Positions 1-8,548 are shown, numbered from the stretch's first letter. The stretch: 33,853 bases of DNA from CAZQEZ01 sp964592475 (GCA_964592475.1 CAZQEZ010000038.1:1-33853), one strand, 5' to 3'. Numbers and translations: made by a program. The notes: generated from the sequence alone by a model not told the origin.

Positions 1-26
1 TCCCCCTCCTTAATCAAGGAGGGGGA
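1..26. repeat. Perfect palindrome (GC-rich hairpin) at window edge
   Basis: TCCCCCTCCTT (1-11) and AAGGAGGGGGA (16-26) are exact reverse complements separated by AATC, giving an 11-bp stem. It is followed by a G-rich stretch. Palindromes of this CCCCCTCCTT/AAGGAGGGGG type are familiar as dispersed intergenic repeats in Bacteroidota genomes (recollection, not searched). There is no T-tract after it, so a repeat is a better reading than a terminator. Confidence 0.6.
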
Positions 27-158
27 GAAAGGGGGTGGTGAAATAGCAGAAATCTCAGCTTTAAACCAACTTAATTATGTGGACAAAGATTGTAAAAATA
101 GTACAATAACAAACAAGAAGTTGAAAATCAATTATCCACACAATTTCACATAGAACCA

Positions 159-446
159 TTAGTCTTCACAACTATTACCAAAACTTTGGTAAATTTCAAA
201 TGCAGGTCCCGGACGTCCAAATATACTTACCACCCTATCAAGTCTGATTTTATCTCTTCTGGTAGTAAGATATTCTACTTTATGCTCGGTAACAATATCA
301 CTTACAGGCCCTTCCGCTGAAGCAAGAACTTTTTCTTCTAATGATTTAAAGTAATGAATTTTACCGGTCTTTTGTTCTGTAGCAAATACTGCTACTTCAT
401 CATAAAATTCACAACTCACGGGTACATACTGGTAGGTCATAGGCAA
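159..446 (-). CDS. Rof-like Rho-binding antiterminator
   Basis: This 95-residue protein resembles the Rof family (modulator of Rho-dependent termination). Rof proteins are small Sm-like beta-barrel proteins that bind the Rho hexamer and reduce its access to RNA. The family-like parts visible are YxPVSCxFYDE near residues 7-16, then a strand-rich stretch ending in HKVEYL (about 55-60) and IRLDRVVSIFGRP (about 67-79), which match the NVEYL and LRLDKI blocks of E. coli Rof in order and spacing. The length is close to the family norm of 80-90. A second ATG two codons in is equally possible as the start. It stands alone on the minus strand. Assignment is from motif memory; partner and target are inferred from the family. 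Confidence 0.7.
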   Translation of the reverse strand: MPMTYQYVPVSCEFYDEVAVFATEQKTGKIHYFKSLEEKVLASAEGPVSDIVTEHKVEYLTTRRDKIRLDRVVSIFGRPGPAFEIYQSFGNSCED

Positions 447-538
447 TTGTAAATGTTAAAAAAGAAACAGGAATACATATTTTTAGTCCAAAATTATATT
501 CATTCAACCAACTAAACAAATAAAAGTTATACTATTAA

Positions 539-1190
539 TTAATTGTTAATATCTTTAGTGGCTAACACTAAAAACATAAAATTAGTAGCCCCGCCTCCCA
601 TTACGTATTCGCTTTGCTGCCAAAAATATGGCCAGGTCTTTAATTCCGGAAAATCAGGCCTGATCAATGCTGTGCCTGAACCTACACCTCCTGGTATATA
701 AGACCATTCGTCTTGGTTAACACCATAGGCTACTTCGAGCGACTTTGAACCAATTCCTGAAGCAAAAGAGGAATTGTTGCTACCAGGATGACAGCCCAAT
801 ACAAAATTAAGAGCATTCATCATATATTTAGCCCCAAAAATTTGCGGATAACCGATATGCCAAAAATATTGCTCCCTTCCAAAACGTTGTATACCCCAAC
901 CAGCTCCCCATATGTGGAGCCGGTAAGGTACTCAATAGGGTGTTTCTAAGGCAAGAGAATCTATTTTGGCTTTATTTGCTTTTACGGCTGTCTCTACATT
1001 TTCAGTAAATGATGCATTATTAATTAGAGATAAAACTCGTGCGATTACCCATCCGGTGTTTTAAATATTATCAGTTATTATAACACCTCTATATAACCGG
1101 TTAAGGGGACTCATAGCCACATTTCTACTTTGTGATTATCCAAATATTTTTTCATAATTACCGGGTATTTGGTTGTTCAATACAAATTTA
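539..1190 (-). pseudogene. Decayed C-terminal part of a glycoside hydrolase family 9-type protein
   Basis: A single reading frame, read from about 1190 down to the stop at 539, encodes the C-terminal part of a GH9-like glycosidase. Recognisable pieces in order are NVAMSPLNRLYRG, NTGWVIARVLSL, LETPY-VPYRLHIWGAGWG, IQRFGREQYF, ALNFVLGCHPGSN, then SYIPGG and IRPDFPELKTWPYFWQQ. Three in-frame stops interrupt it: TAA at 1136-1138, TAA at 1061-1063, and TGA at 932-934 (where GGA for Gly is expected between TPY and VPY). No frameshift is needed over about 215 codons. The N-terminal catalytic half is absent upstream. The last 94 codons are open from an ATG at 823, but that ATG is an internal Met, not a gene start. 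The family call is from motif memory and could be a neighbouring GH family. Confidence 0.65.
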
Positions 1191-1346
1191 AATACTTTAA
1201 AACAAGAAGCAAATGTATGGGTGTAGTGGTAATCGTAAAAATTTATTATAATAATAAGCGATGATTTATAACACTATCTATACTCATCTGTTATTCAGTT
1301 ATATTAATTTATACATTTTTTACATTTAATCAAAATTTTTTAAGTC

Positions 1347-2065
1347 ATGAAGAAATATTTAAACATAATAACAGCACTAAGTGTAGTAATGGCTTTTCTT
1401 ATTGCTAATCCCGCCAAGGCTCAAATGGATGATGAAGCCGGAGTAGGTATAAAAGGCGGTTTAAATTTTACAAATTTGTTTATCGATGATATAGATGATG
1501 AAAACATTGGCATCGGATTTTAGGTAGGCATTGTTGGAAAATTGCCTTTAACTGAAGTTTTTGCCATTCAGCCAGAACTATTGTATACCCAAAAGGGAGC
1601 TACTGCTGTATTTGATGCAGTAGATCAGGAAGTTGCATTCAACTTAAATTACATACAACTTCCACTACTCATGAATTTTAATTTAGGAGATGTATTCAAC
1701 ATACATGCGGGTCCATATGCTGCTTATTTGCTCAATGCGAATGTAGACTTTGATGGTGCCGTAGNNNNNNNNNNNNNNNNNNNNNNNNNNNNNNNNNNNN
1801 NNNNNNNNNNNNNNNNNNNNNNNNNNNNNNNNNNNNNNNNNNNNNNNNNNNNNNNNNNNNNNNNGATCTGGACAAGGACAATTTTAATACTTTTGACGCG
1901 GGACTTTCGGTAGGATTTGAAGTAGGAGTAAGGAATTTGAGTGTAGGGGCAAGGTATGATTATGGATTGATAGGAGTAGGTAATGAAGGATTTGTAAATG
2001 AGCTTACCGGCCTGGAAGATGCAAAAAACAACGCCATACAACTATACGTGGTATTAGGATTGTAA
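1347..2065 (+). pseudogene. PorT/OmpA-like outer-membrane beta-barrel protein, interrupted by TAG and a gap
   Basis: The ATG at 1347 starts a clear signal peptide (MKKYLNIITALSVV..., cut near AKAQ), followed by short alternating strands typical of the porin-family outer-membrane beta-barrel domain: GVGIKGGLNFTNL, FAIQPELLYTQKGA, LNYIQLPLLMNFN, HAGPYAAYLL and, after the gap, GLSVGFEVGV and VGARYDYGL, ending in the barrel-like strand IQLYVVLGL. An in-frame TAG at 1521-1523 replaces the residue between GF and VG, where Gln (CAG) is the likely ancestor. The 100-N gap at 1765-1864 hides one or more strands; the frames on each side differ, so the true gap is not exactly 100. If the TAG is an error this is an ordinary gene of roughly 240 residues. 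A strong bidirectional terminator follows. Confidence 0.7.
1765..1864. other. Assembly gap (100 N)
   Basis: A run of exactly 100 N inside the beta-barrel gene. The reading frame is not maintained across it, so the length is a placeholder. Confidence 0.98.
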
Positions 2066-2088
2066 TCACAAAAAAAATTTAAATATGA

Positions 2089-2119
2089 AAGCCGGTTTGA
2101 TGTACGAACCGGCTTTTTT
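2089..2119. terminator. Bidirectional terminator between the barrel gene and corA
   Basis: AAGCCGGTT (2089-2097) pairs perfectly with AACCGGCTT (2107-2115), followed by six T on the plus strand. An A-rich stretch precedes it, which serves the minus strand. The two flanking genes are convergent and corA stops inside the hairpin's T-tract. Confidence 0.85.
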
Positions 2120-3068
2120 ACAACCATTTTTTTCGTCGAAAATAGAATAAAGTAATTAAGGCAGAAATTAACATTAAACCCAAAGCAAAAGGGTAACCAA
2201 ATCGCCAACTGAGTTCAGGCATAAATTCAAAATTCATTCCGTAAAGGCTTGCTACTAATGTAGGTGGAGCAAAAATAACCGTTACTACCGTAAAAATCTT
2301 GATAGTTTTATTTTGTTCCAGGTCTATTAAACCCAAAAATGTGTTTTGTAAATACTCTAACCGTTCAAAGCTAAAGGTAGTATACTCTAACAGCGAACCA
2401 ATATCTTTGATCATTACCCTCAATTTAGGATAATTAGCCTGAGGAAAGTATTGACTTTTTAAAATACCAGATATCACCCTTTGTTTATCGATTATGTTCT
2501 CTCTGATCATCATGGCAAAATCCTGATATTTAGTAATATTAATTATTACTTCCTCATTTAAGTTACGCTTGATAGTTACGCTTTTGCCTAAATTTGAAAT
2601 ATCCCTGGCCAGGTATTCTATCATATCTGCATCTTCGTCTATCCTTATTTCAAATATACTTATTAAAATGTCAAAACAGTTAAAAGAAGAATTACTGTAA
2701 AATTCCAATTTTCTAATCGTATCATTAAAAGACTTTAGGTAAGAGCTGCGGTACGAAATCATCACATTATTTTTAACCACAAAAGATACAATTTCATTTC
2801 GATAACCATCTTCTTTTCTGATCAGAAAATTAGAATTTGCCATTATCTTTTCTTCTGTTTCGTAATAACGGGAACTACTTTCTATTTCTTCAGCTTCAGC
2901 TCGCGTTTGAATGCGCAAGTTATAATGATCCTCTACAAATTTAATGTCTTCTTCTCTGGGAGCTAACAAATCAATCCATATGATGTGGTCCGCAGGTATT
3001 TTGCGTAAAGTCTTTAAATTATTATTCTTCTTTATTTTTCCTTCTGATTTATAAAATACATTAATCAC
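2118..3068 (-). CDS. corA: CorA-family magnesium/divalent cation transporter
   Basis: This is an inner-membrane Mg2+ (Co2+, Ni2+) channel that works as a homopentamer. The 316 residues match the usual CorA length. The signature GMN occurs at 277-279 in LYGMNFEFMPEL, at the end of the first transmembrane helix (about 257-276, with the APPTLVASLYGMNF pattern). A second helix follows (about 291-309) and ends in the basic tail RRKKWL. Residues 1-250 form the cytoplasmic alpha/beta funnel with long charged helices. The start ATG at 3068 fits the family N-terminus. The gene is convergent with the barrel-protein gene and shares its terminator. A small unknown gene lies 66 bp upstream in the same direction and may be co-transcribed. 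Confidence 0.93.
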   Translation of the reverse strand: MINVFYKSEGKIKKNNNLKTLRKIPADHIIWIDLLAPREEDIKFVEDHYNLRIQTRAEAEEIESSSRYYETEEKIMANSNFLIRKEDGYRNEIVSFVVKNNVMISYRSSYLKSFNDTIRKLEFYSNSSFNCFDILISIFEIRIDEDADMIEYLARDISNLGKSVTIKRNLNEEVIINITKYQDFAMMIRENIIDKQRVISGILKSQYFPQANYPKLRVMIKDIGSLLEYTTFSFERLEYLQNTFLGLIDLEQNKTIKIFTVVTVIFAPPTLVASLYGMNFEFMPELSWRFGYPFALGLMLISALITLFYFRRKKWL

Positions 3069-3134
3069 AATATAGTAGTTTAAGCAATTATCTTAAAAGT
3101 AAAAGCACAGCAGCCCAAAAAGTTTATATTAACA

Positions 3135-3380
3135 TTAAAATAAAGGAGTATGGTAATGACTGGTTAAGAAAAAATTGATCTGCTGCAATACTTCATTGTC
3201 AAATTCTACCTGCGGTGATATCTTAAAAAAATCAATATTTTTAGCAATAGCTAATTGAGATAAATGAATGGATAATAAATGCCAGGCAAGAGGAGGATAT
3301 TTTTTATCAATCCATTTTTTAATTCGAGTTGCATTGCCCGGACCAAAAAAAACCACTATATCTTGCGAATTATTTTGCAT
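3135..3380 (-). CDS. Small protein of unknown function
   Basis: An 81-residue open frame from an ATG at 3380 on the minus strand, 66 bp upstream of corA in the same orientation. I do not recognise the family. It begins QNNSQDIVVFFGPGNA and has a basic helix-like stretch IKKWIDKKYP around residues 20-29. It has no signal peptide and no clear membrane segment. A 7-bp inverted repeat sits immediately upstream of its start (3381-3412). Coding status is supported only by length, position and a start codon next to this possible operator. Confidence 0.4.
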   Translation of the reverse strand: MQNNSQDIVVFFGPGNATRIKKWIDKKYPPLAWHLLSIHLSQLAIAKNIDFFKISPQVEFDNEVLQQINFFLTSHYHTPLF

Positions 3381-3412
3381 TGTAGACTGGTATAAATAAA
3401 AAGATGTCTACA
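3381..3412. promoter_or_regulatory. Inverted repeat upstream of the small gene (possible operator)
   Basis: TGTAGAC (3381-3387) and GTCTACA (3406-3412) are exact inverted repeats separated by an 18-bp AT-rich spacer, ending directly at the ATG of the 81-residue gene. The arrangement resembles a dimeric regulator site. No regulator is identified and chance is possible for a 7-bp arm. Confidence 0.3.
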
Positions 3413-3556
3413 CAAATATGAGTATTTTATAAGAAACACACAATATTTTAAAGAAATTTTCTATTTAACCCTTATAAATCAATTAGATAGGTATGTTTTA
3501 TTGTTTGTCCATCTTTCCTAGATGCCAACATTCGTTTTAGCTTCTAATTGAAAAAT

Positions 3557-3586
3557 AAAGGTTCCGGCAAGTGTACCGAAACCTTT
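3557..3586 (-). terminator. Rho-independent terminator of the first sulfatase gene
   Basis: AAAGGTT (3557-3563) pairs with AACCTTT (3580-3586), and the stem continues after one mismatch as CGG/CCG. On the minus strand the hairpin is followed by ATTTTTC. It lies 8 bp downstream of the sulfatase stop. Confidence 0.7.
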
Positions 3587-3593
3587 GATAATA

Positions 3594-5054
3594 TTATTTC
3601 AAACTACTCAAAACTCCATCAGGGATCGGAAAATACTCGGAAGGCTCATGTGCCTCTAGAACAATTTTATCCATTTCTTCCAATATTTCAGGATGCTGTG
3701 TAGCAACATCATTACTTTCATTTATATCTTCCAGCAAATTATATAGCTGCCATGGACTTAAAGGATCTTCTTCTAAACCCACTTTTATTGCTTTCCATCG
3801 CCCTTTTCTTATTGCAATTTGATACCCTTTGATTGGAAATTCCCAATAAAGATACGAATGCTCAGGTTGCTCTTCACCTAATAAAACCGGCAGATAGGAA
3901 ATACCGGTGCTGGCATTCGGAGTCTCTACGCCAGCCAATTCGCAGGCAGTTGGCATAAAATCCCAGAAGGCACTCATATGATCTGTTTCCTGGCCGGCCG
4001 CGATAGTTCCTGGCCACCATGCGATAAATGGTTCACGTATTCCACCTTCATAAAGATCACGTTTAGCACCCCTTAAAGGACCGTTGCTATTAAACAGGCG
4101 GGTAAAATCATGAGCATCTTCCTGCATGGGACCATTATCACTAGTAAATATCACCAGGGTTTCTTCTGCTAAATCTAAGTCTCTTAGCTTTTGCAATAAG
4201 CGTCCCACATCCTTGTCCATTCGAGTAATCATAGCTGCATAGCCTTTTGTTTCAGCATCCCAGGCACTGTCAGCGTAAATTCCCCAATTAGGCACTTCCA
4301 TTTTTTCCCCCACGGGGGCTTCGCCATTATTGTGTGGTATGGTATACGAAAGATAAAGAAAGAAGCTTGTATCCTGGTTTTCTTCAATAAAATTCAAAGC
4401 CTCATCAGAAAAAAGATCATGCGTATAATCAACTTTTTTAGTGGCATAACTGCCCAATCCTTTGTGCCAGGCGGTGGTATCCAGGTAGCGCACCTCATTA
4501 TCCAAATATTCTTTTTCATCGTTGCGCCATATGTACTCAGGATAGTAATTATGAGCCAACACCTGGTCGAGATAGCCATAAAAAAAATCAAAACCCTGAT
4601 CAAGTGGGAAACCTGAAGAATTTTCTACGCCTAGTCCCCATTTGCCAATGATACCATTAACATAACCAGCTTTTTTTAATGCCTCCGCCACTGTAACCTC
4701 CTCTGCCGGCAATGGTAGCTGACCATAAGGCTCTGCTTGCTTATTGCCCCGCACATAAGCTCTGCCAGGATGTTTGCCGGTCATCAATACGGCTCTTGAT
4801 GGAGCACATACGGGGCTACCGGCGTAGTGTTGGCTAAATTTCATTCCTTCATTCGCCATGAGGTCAATATTGGGTGTCTGAATAGACTCTTGGCCATAAA
4901 CACCAACATCACCATAGCCAAGGTCATCAGCCAATATATAAATGATATTGGGCTTTAACGGTGCTTCATTTTCATAAATGGTGTCTTTGTTTTGCTGATT
5001 TTGACAGGAAAATAAGATCATATAAAAACCTGTCATAAATAATAGATGTTTCAT
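3594..5054 (-). CDS. S1-family sulfatase, lipoprotein (arylsulfatase-type)
   Basis: Formylglycine-dependent sulfatase that hydrolyses sulfate esters, probably on polysaccharides. I start at the ATG at 5054 (486 residues): it opens a lipoprotein signal, MKHLLFMTGFYMILFSC, with Cys17 as the lipidated residue. An in-frame ATG 24 codons further upstream would bury this signal. The N-terminal metal site ILADDLGYGD is at about 40-49. The C-x-P-S-R maturation motif is CAPSR at 83-87, followed by MTGKHPGR; Cys83 is the residue to be oxidised to formylglycine. Later family blocks are GIIGKWGLG, YLSYTIPHNN, VIFTSDNGP and GGIREPFIAWWPG. The end is complete and followed by a terminator. A second sulfatase lies upstream on the same strand, 318 bp away. 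The substrate cannot be read from the sequence. Confidence 0.93.
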   Translation of the reverse strand: MKHLLFMTGFYMILFSCQNQQNKDTIYENEAPLKPNIIYILADDLGYGDVGVYGQESIQTPNIDLMANEGMKFSQHYAGSPVCAPSRAVLMTGKHPGRAYVRGNKQAEPYGQLPLPAEEVTVAEALKKAGYVNGIIGKWGLGVENSSGFPLDQGFDFFYGYLDQVLAHNYYPEYIWRNDEKEYLDNEVRYLDTTAWHKGLGSYATKKVDYTHDLFSDEALNFIEENQDTSFFLYLSYTIPHNNGEAPVGEKMEVPNWGIYADSAWDAETKGYAAMITRMDKDVGRLLQKLRDLDLAEETLVIFTSDNGPMQEDAHDFTRLFNSNGPLRGAKRDLYEGGIREPFIAWWPGTIAAGQETDHMSAFWDFMPTACELAGVETPNASTGISYLPVLLGEEQPEHSYLYWEFPIKGYQIAIRKGRWKAIKVGLEEDPLSPWQLYNLLEDINESNDVATQHPEILEEMDKIVLEAHEPSEYFPIPDGVLSSLK

Positions 5055-5372
5055 AATTCTTTCTTTTGTTAATTTAATTGGAAAATTACAAAAAAAGAAA
5101 AAAAGGCAAAAAATTTTAACGCTCATTAATATCTTATCTTCGGCACAAAATAAAGACGAAACATTTCTTAGGTTGATATTTACTCCATTGCTATTCTCTT
5201 ATTGATGACTTTGCGTATTATAATTAAAGCTGTATTTTTAAGCAAATGGTATTGCCACAGGTGCCAATCAATTTTGCCGGTTGAAGATTTTGACGGCTTT
5301 TGGAATAATTGAGGCCGGTAAATTCGCAGTAGAGCAACTATAGCAAAAGTGATGAGCTCAAGCCATTTGAAA
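5055..5372. other. Intergenic region between two sulfatase genes; open-frame remnant
   Basis: No recognised gene. On the minus strand a frame without a start codon is open from inside the 3' end of the neighbouring sulfatase to a TAA at 5180-5182. It encodes a hydrophobic piece (LITFAIVALLRIYRP) followed by a basic tail (IIIRKVINKRI). I do not recognise it; it may be a gene remnant or chance. Confidence 0.4.
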
Positions 5373-6770
5373 TTACTCGCTATAAAAAGCTTTTTTGTGT
5401 CGTTGAGCTATTTGTAATAATTTGGCAGCTATTTCAGGGTAATTGTTAATTTGATTACTTTTTTCAAAAGGATCGTGAACCATATCAAAAAGAGCTGTAT
5501 CAATTGCTAAACTCTCATACTTACCAGGAAATCCATCCTTACCTCCTTTCTTTACTGATCTATATTTATGGGGCAAATGCAACTTCCATTTACCGTCGGC
5601 AGTCATTACCGCCTGAAACTCTGAACCATTGGAAAAGGCATAATAGGTTTGAGGATTAACGGCATTAGGTTCTCCACTGATTAGCGGCCACACATTTTGA
5701 CCATCAATTTTATTCTTTGGTAATGGTGATTGTGTTAATTTACAAATGGTAGGCATCAAATCAATAGAGCAAAAAGTTTTTAAGGAGATTTGATTTTTCT
5801 CTATTTTACCGGGGTATTTAATAATACAGGGATTTCGGACTCCACCATCAAAAGTAGTTGCCTTACCTTCTCTATAGGGGGTAATCCCTGCATGGTCGCC
5901 ATAACTTAACCATGGACCGTTATCTGAAGCAATAAAAATAATTATTGTGTTTTCTTGCAAGTTATTATTTTTAATCGCTTGATTTATTTGCCCCACTGAC
6001 CAGTCCAACTCCATAATAACATCACCATATAAACCGGTTCCTGATTTATCAGCAAACTTATCGCTTACAAAAAGAGGAACATGGGGCATTGAATGCGGCA
6101 CATATAAAAAAAATGGCTCCTCTTTGTGCCTGTTGATAAAATCCACTGCTTTTTCAGTGTACCACGTACTCAACATTTTTTGATCTTGCTTTTGTACTGT
6201 GTCAATGGTAATTTTACCATTTTCCCAATACTGTAAAGGCCATTGACTCCAGAAATCAGGGTTTCCGGGATGATGTAACCACATGTCGTTAGAATACATA
6301 AGCCCGCAAGATTCATCAAATCCTCTGGCAGGAGGTCGGGTATCTTCCTGATCACCCAAATGCCATTTACCAAATACAGCAGTTTTATATCCATTGCCTT
6401 TTAGCTGTTCTGCCAAGGTTGCGAAAGTAGGTTCAAGTCCTCGCGCCCTGGGTGGATGGGCTCCAAAAACTTTCGTTCTCCCCGGATAACAACCTGTGAG
6501 TAAAGCAGATCGAGAAGCCGAACAAATGGCTTGTGGCACATAAAAATTATAATAACTTGTCCCTTCTTCAGCTAATTTAGCTACTTCGGGTGTAGCATAT
6601 TGAGGCACACCAAAAGGTTTGAAATCGTTAAAAGCAGCATCATCAAGAAAAATCAATACTATGTTTGGTAACTCCTCATTTACTTTCTTCTTTTTAACAT
6701 TACCAAATGAGAAAAAACTAAATACAATGCTTATAATAAAGACCGCTATAATGAAAATTTTTCTATTCAT
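5373..6770 (-). CDS. S1-family sulfatase, secreted
   Basis: 465-residue formylglycine-dependent sulfatase. A hydrophobic signal or anchor is at residues 5-22, followed by a basic stretch KKKK, so it is exported or membrane-tethered. The metal-binding block is VLIFLDDAAFNDF (38-50). The maturation motif is CSASR at 83-87, the C-x-A-S-R variant of C-x-P-S-R, followed by LLTGCYPGR. Family blocks AVFGKWHLGD, LYVPHSMPHVP, IFIASDNGPW and GGVRNPCIIKYPG are present in order, and the C-terminal region is intact. It is only distantly like the neighbouring sulfatase, so the pair is not a recent duplication. It is transcribed away from the divergent ThuA-domain gene, and a GH92 fragment lies nearby, suggesting glycan catabolism. 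Confidence 0.93.
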   Translation of the reverse strand: MNRKIFIIAVFIISIVFSFFSFGNVKKKKVNEELPNIVLIFLDDAAFNDFKPFGVPQYATPEVAKLAEEGTSYYNFYVPQAICSASRSALLTGCYPGRTKVFGAHPPRARGLEPTFATLAEQLKGNGYKTAVFGKWHLGDQEDTRPPARGFDESCGLMYSNDMWLHHPGNPDFWSQWPLQYWENGKITIDTVQKQDQKMLSTWYTEKAVDFINRHKEEPFFLYVPHSMPHVPLFVSDKFADKSGTGLYGDVIMELDWSVGQINQAIKNNNLQENTIIIFIASDNGPWLSYGDHAGITPYREGKATTFDGGVRNPCIIKYPGKIEKNQISLKTFCSIDLMPTICKLTQSPLPKNKIDGQNVWPLISGEPNAVNPQTYYAFSNGSEFQAVMTADGKWKLHLPHKYRSVKKGGKDGFPGKYESLAIDTALFDMVHDPFEKSNQINNYPEIAAKLLQIAQRHKKAFYSE

Positions 6771-6934
6771 GGTCAGGAAATTTTAATTGTAAAAATATCA
6801 AAACAAACAATAATTTAATAGTAAGTTACCGAAAGTTTACTTGATAATTAAATTAAATAGGGTAATTTATGATCAGCTACAATAAATAGGGATATAAAAG
6901 CATAAATCTTAGACAACAATTAATCTTGTTTTTA

Positions 6935-6942
6935 TACTTTTG
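6935..6942 (+). promoter_or_regulatory. Possible -7 box (TACTTTTG) for the ThuA-domain gene
   Basis: TACTTTTG fits the Bacteroidota housekeeping -7 consensus TAnnTTTG, 46 bp upstream of the ATG at 6989. No convincing -33 TTTG at the expected distance was seen. It lies in the divergent intergenic region shared with the sulfatase gene. Confidence 0.4.
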
Positions 6943-6988
6943 CTAAATAGATTACGTATTGTTAATAGCGAAATCAAACCTAAAAATT

Positions 6989-7963
6989 ATGAAAAAATTA
7001 TCAATAACCACTTTATCTGTAATCATCTTATTGGCTTTTGACTGCAGCCTATTTGCACAACAACTGACAATAAAGGCATTAATAGTTGATGGTCAAAATA
7101 ATCATAATGTATGGCCAAAATCAACAATAATGATGAAACAGTACCTGGAAGAAACAGGATTGTTTGAGGTAGATGTTTACCGCACCCAATATACCTGGCG
7201 TGCTGAAAAGCACCAGGACTTTCTTCCTTTGGCCAATGCAGGAAAGTCACAGGAAATGGAGGAACCAAAACAAGATCCTGAATTTTTACCCAACTTTAAA
7301 AAATATGATGTGGTTATTTCTAACTTCGGCTGGAAAGCTGCCAGCTGGCCCGAAAAAACACAACAAGCCCTGGAAAAATTTGTAAATACAGGAGGTGGAT
7401 TTGTCTCTGTACACGCAGCTGACAACTCCTTTCCTGATTGGGAAGCATACAACAAGATGATTGGTCTTGGAGGCTGGGGAGATCGAACTGAAGAAGATGG
7501 CCCCTATGTTTATTATAACGACAATGGAGAATTGGTGCGAGACATGAGCCAAGGGAGGGCCGGATCACATGGTCCCAGGCATGAATTTCCAATTACTATC
7601 AGGGTACAAGATCATCCCATAACGCTAGGAATGCCGGATACCTGGATGACAACCGAAGATGAATGCTACGCCAAATTGAGGGGACCTGCAGAAAAAATGA
7701 CTGTTTTGGCTACCGGGAAAGATATTTCTGGCAAAGCCCCTACCGACAGACACGAACCTATGCTAATGGTAATCGACTATGGCAAGGGTAGAGTTTTTCA
7801 TATTACACTAGGCCACGACGACTATTCCATAGAAAGTGTTGGGTTCATAACCTCATTTTTGAGAGGTACCGAATGGGCAGCTACTAGCAATGTAACCATT
7901 CCCATTCCGGATGATTTTCCTTCAGCTGAAAAATCAAGTAGTAGGCCTTTTCAATTAAAATAG
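6989..7963 (+). CDS. Secreted ThuA-domain protein
   Basis: The protein belongs to the ThuA family (trehalose-utilisation type, class I glutamine amidotransferase-like fold), whose members take part in sugar metabolism; the reaction of secreted Bacteroidota members is not settled. I choose the ATG at 6989 (324 residues) because it opens a signal peptide of about 24 residues (MKKLSITTLSVIILLAF... LFAQ). The longer frame begins with a TTG that gives a polar leader. Family features are KALIVDGQNNH at the start of the mature part, YDVVISNFGW, FVNTGGGFVSVHAADNSF, HEFPITIRVQDHPI and the C-terminal GRVFHITLGHDD. The gene is complete. It is divergent from the sulfatase and ends 6 bp before the stop of the convergent GH92 fragment. 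Confidence 0.9.
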   Translation: MKKLSITTLSVIILLAFDCSLFAQQLTIKALIVDGQNNHNVWPKSTIMMKQYLEETGLFEVDVYRTQYTWRAEKHQDFLPLANAGKSQEMEEPKQDPEFLPNFKKYDVVISNFGWKAASWPEKTQQALEKFVNTGGGFVSVHAADNSFPDWEAYNKMIGLGGWGDRTEEDGPYVYYNDNGELVRDMSQGRAGSHGPRHEFPITIRVQDHPITLGMPDTWMTTEDECYAKLRGPAEKMTVLATGKDISGKAPTDRHEPMLMVIDYGKGRVFHITLGHDDYSIESVGFITSFLRGTEWAATSNVTIPIPDDFPSAEKSSSRPFQLK

Positions 7964-7969
7964 GCATCA

Positions 7970-8521
7970 CTACCACAAATCATAATTCGGCTGCGGCCCC
8001 ATCACAAAATGCAGGCTGCCACCTGCCATTATTTCCGAATGGCGCAGGTAAGATCTTTCCAGCGGCTGGCCGTTTAAAGTAACTTTTTGAATGTAGGGGT
8101 TTTCAGGGCCCAGATTTTCAGAGGTTATCACAAAATCCTGCTCACCTGAAACCTGGATACTAATTTCTTCAAATTTCGGGCTACCTATTTGGTAGGTCAG
8201 GCTCACCGGGTTCACCGGGTAAAAACCCAGGCTGCTGAAAATGTACCAGGCCGACATTTGTCCGCAATCTTCATTGCCGCTGAGGCCATCGACTCCTGAA
8301 GTATAAAGCGAATCCATAATGTAACTGGTCCAGTACTGGGTTTTCCAGGGCTGACCCGCGTAATTGTACAGGTAAGCAATGTGGTGGCTGGGTTCATTGC
8401 CATGGGCATACTGGCCGATCAGGCCGGTGATGTCCAGCGATACATTTTCTCCTCGTAGCACTGATTCAGTAGTGAAAAGTGTATCCAGCTGAAGCATCTT
8501 CACTAATATCCTAAGACCCAT
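7970..8521 (-). pseudogene. C-terminal fragment of a GH92 alpha-mannosidase
   Basis: About 180 residues that match the C-terminal end of GH92 exo-alpha-mannosidases: LFTTESVLRGENVS, GLIGQYAHGNEPSHHIAYLY, NYAGQPWKTQYW, LSGNEDCGQMSAWYIFSSLG, FYPVNPVS and the closing beta-rich module. Full GH92 proteins are about 700-770 residues; the first ~75 percent, including most of the active-site cleft, is missing. Homology fades at about 8495-8521, where an ATG happens to occur, 27 bp after the stop of the DUF5690 gene. The fragment is about 50 percent GC over 7981-8460, against roughly 30-37 percent in sampled lines of its upstream neighbour, so it looks like transferred DNA left behind by a deletion. 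A functional product is unlikely. Confidence 0.88.
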
Positions 8522-8548
8522 GCTTATTTTGAGAGTATTTTAAAACAA

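Noticed and set aside
539..823. A stand-alone 94-residue gene
   Set aside because: Its sequence is the C-terminal end of a longer glycosidase frame that continues upstream through three in-frame stops; the ATG is an internal Met.
1724..2208. Minus-strand open frames opposite the beta-barrel gene and into the end of corA
   Set aside because: They lie antisense to clear coding sequence, one crosses the N-gap, and none shows family features.
5055..5126. Longer N-terminus for the first sulfatase
   Set aside because: The downstream ATG at 5054 starts a good lipoprotein signal; the upstream extension would hide it.
7023..7592. Several minus-strand frames inside the ThuA-domain gene
   Set aside because: They are antisense shadows of a complete, family-matching gene.
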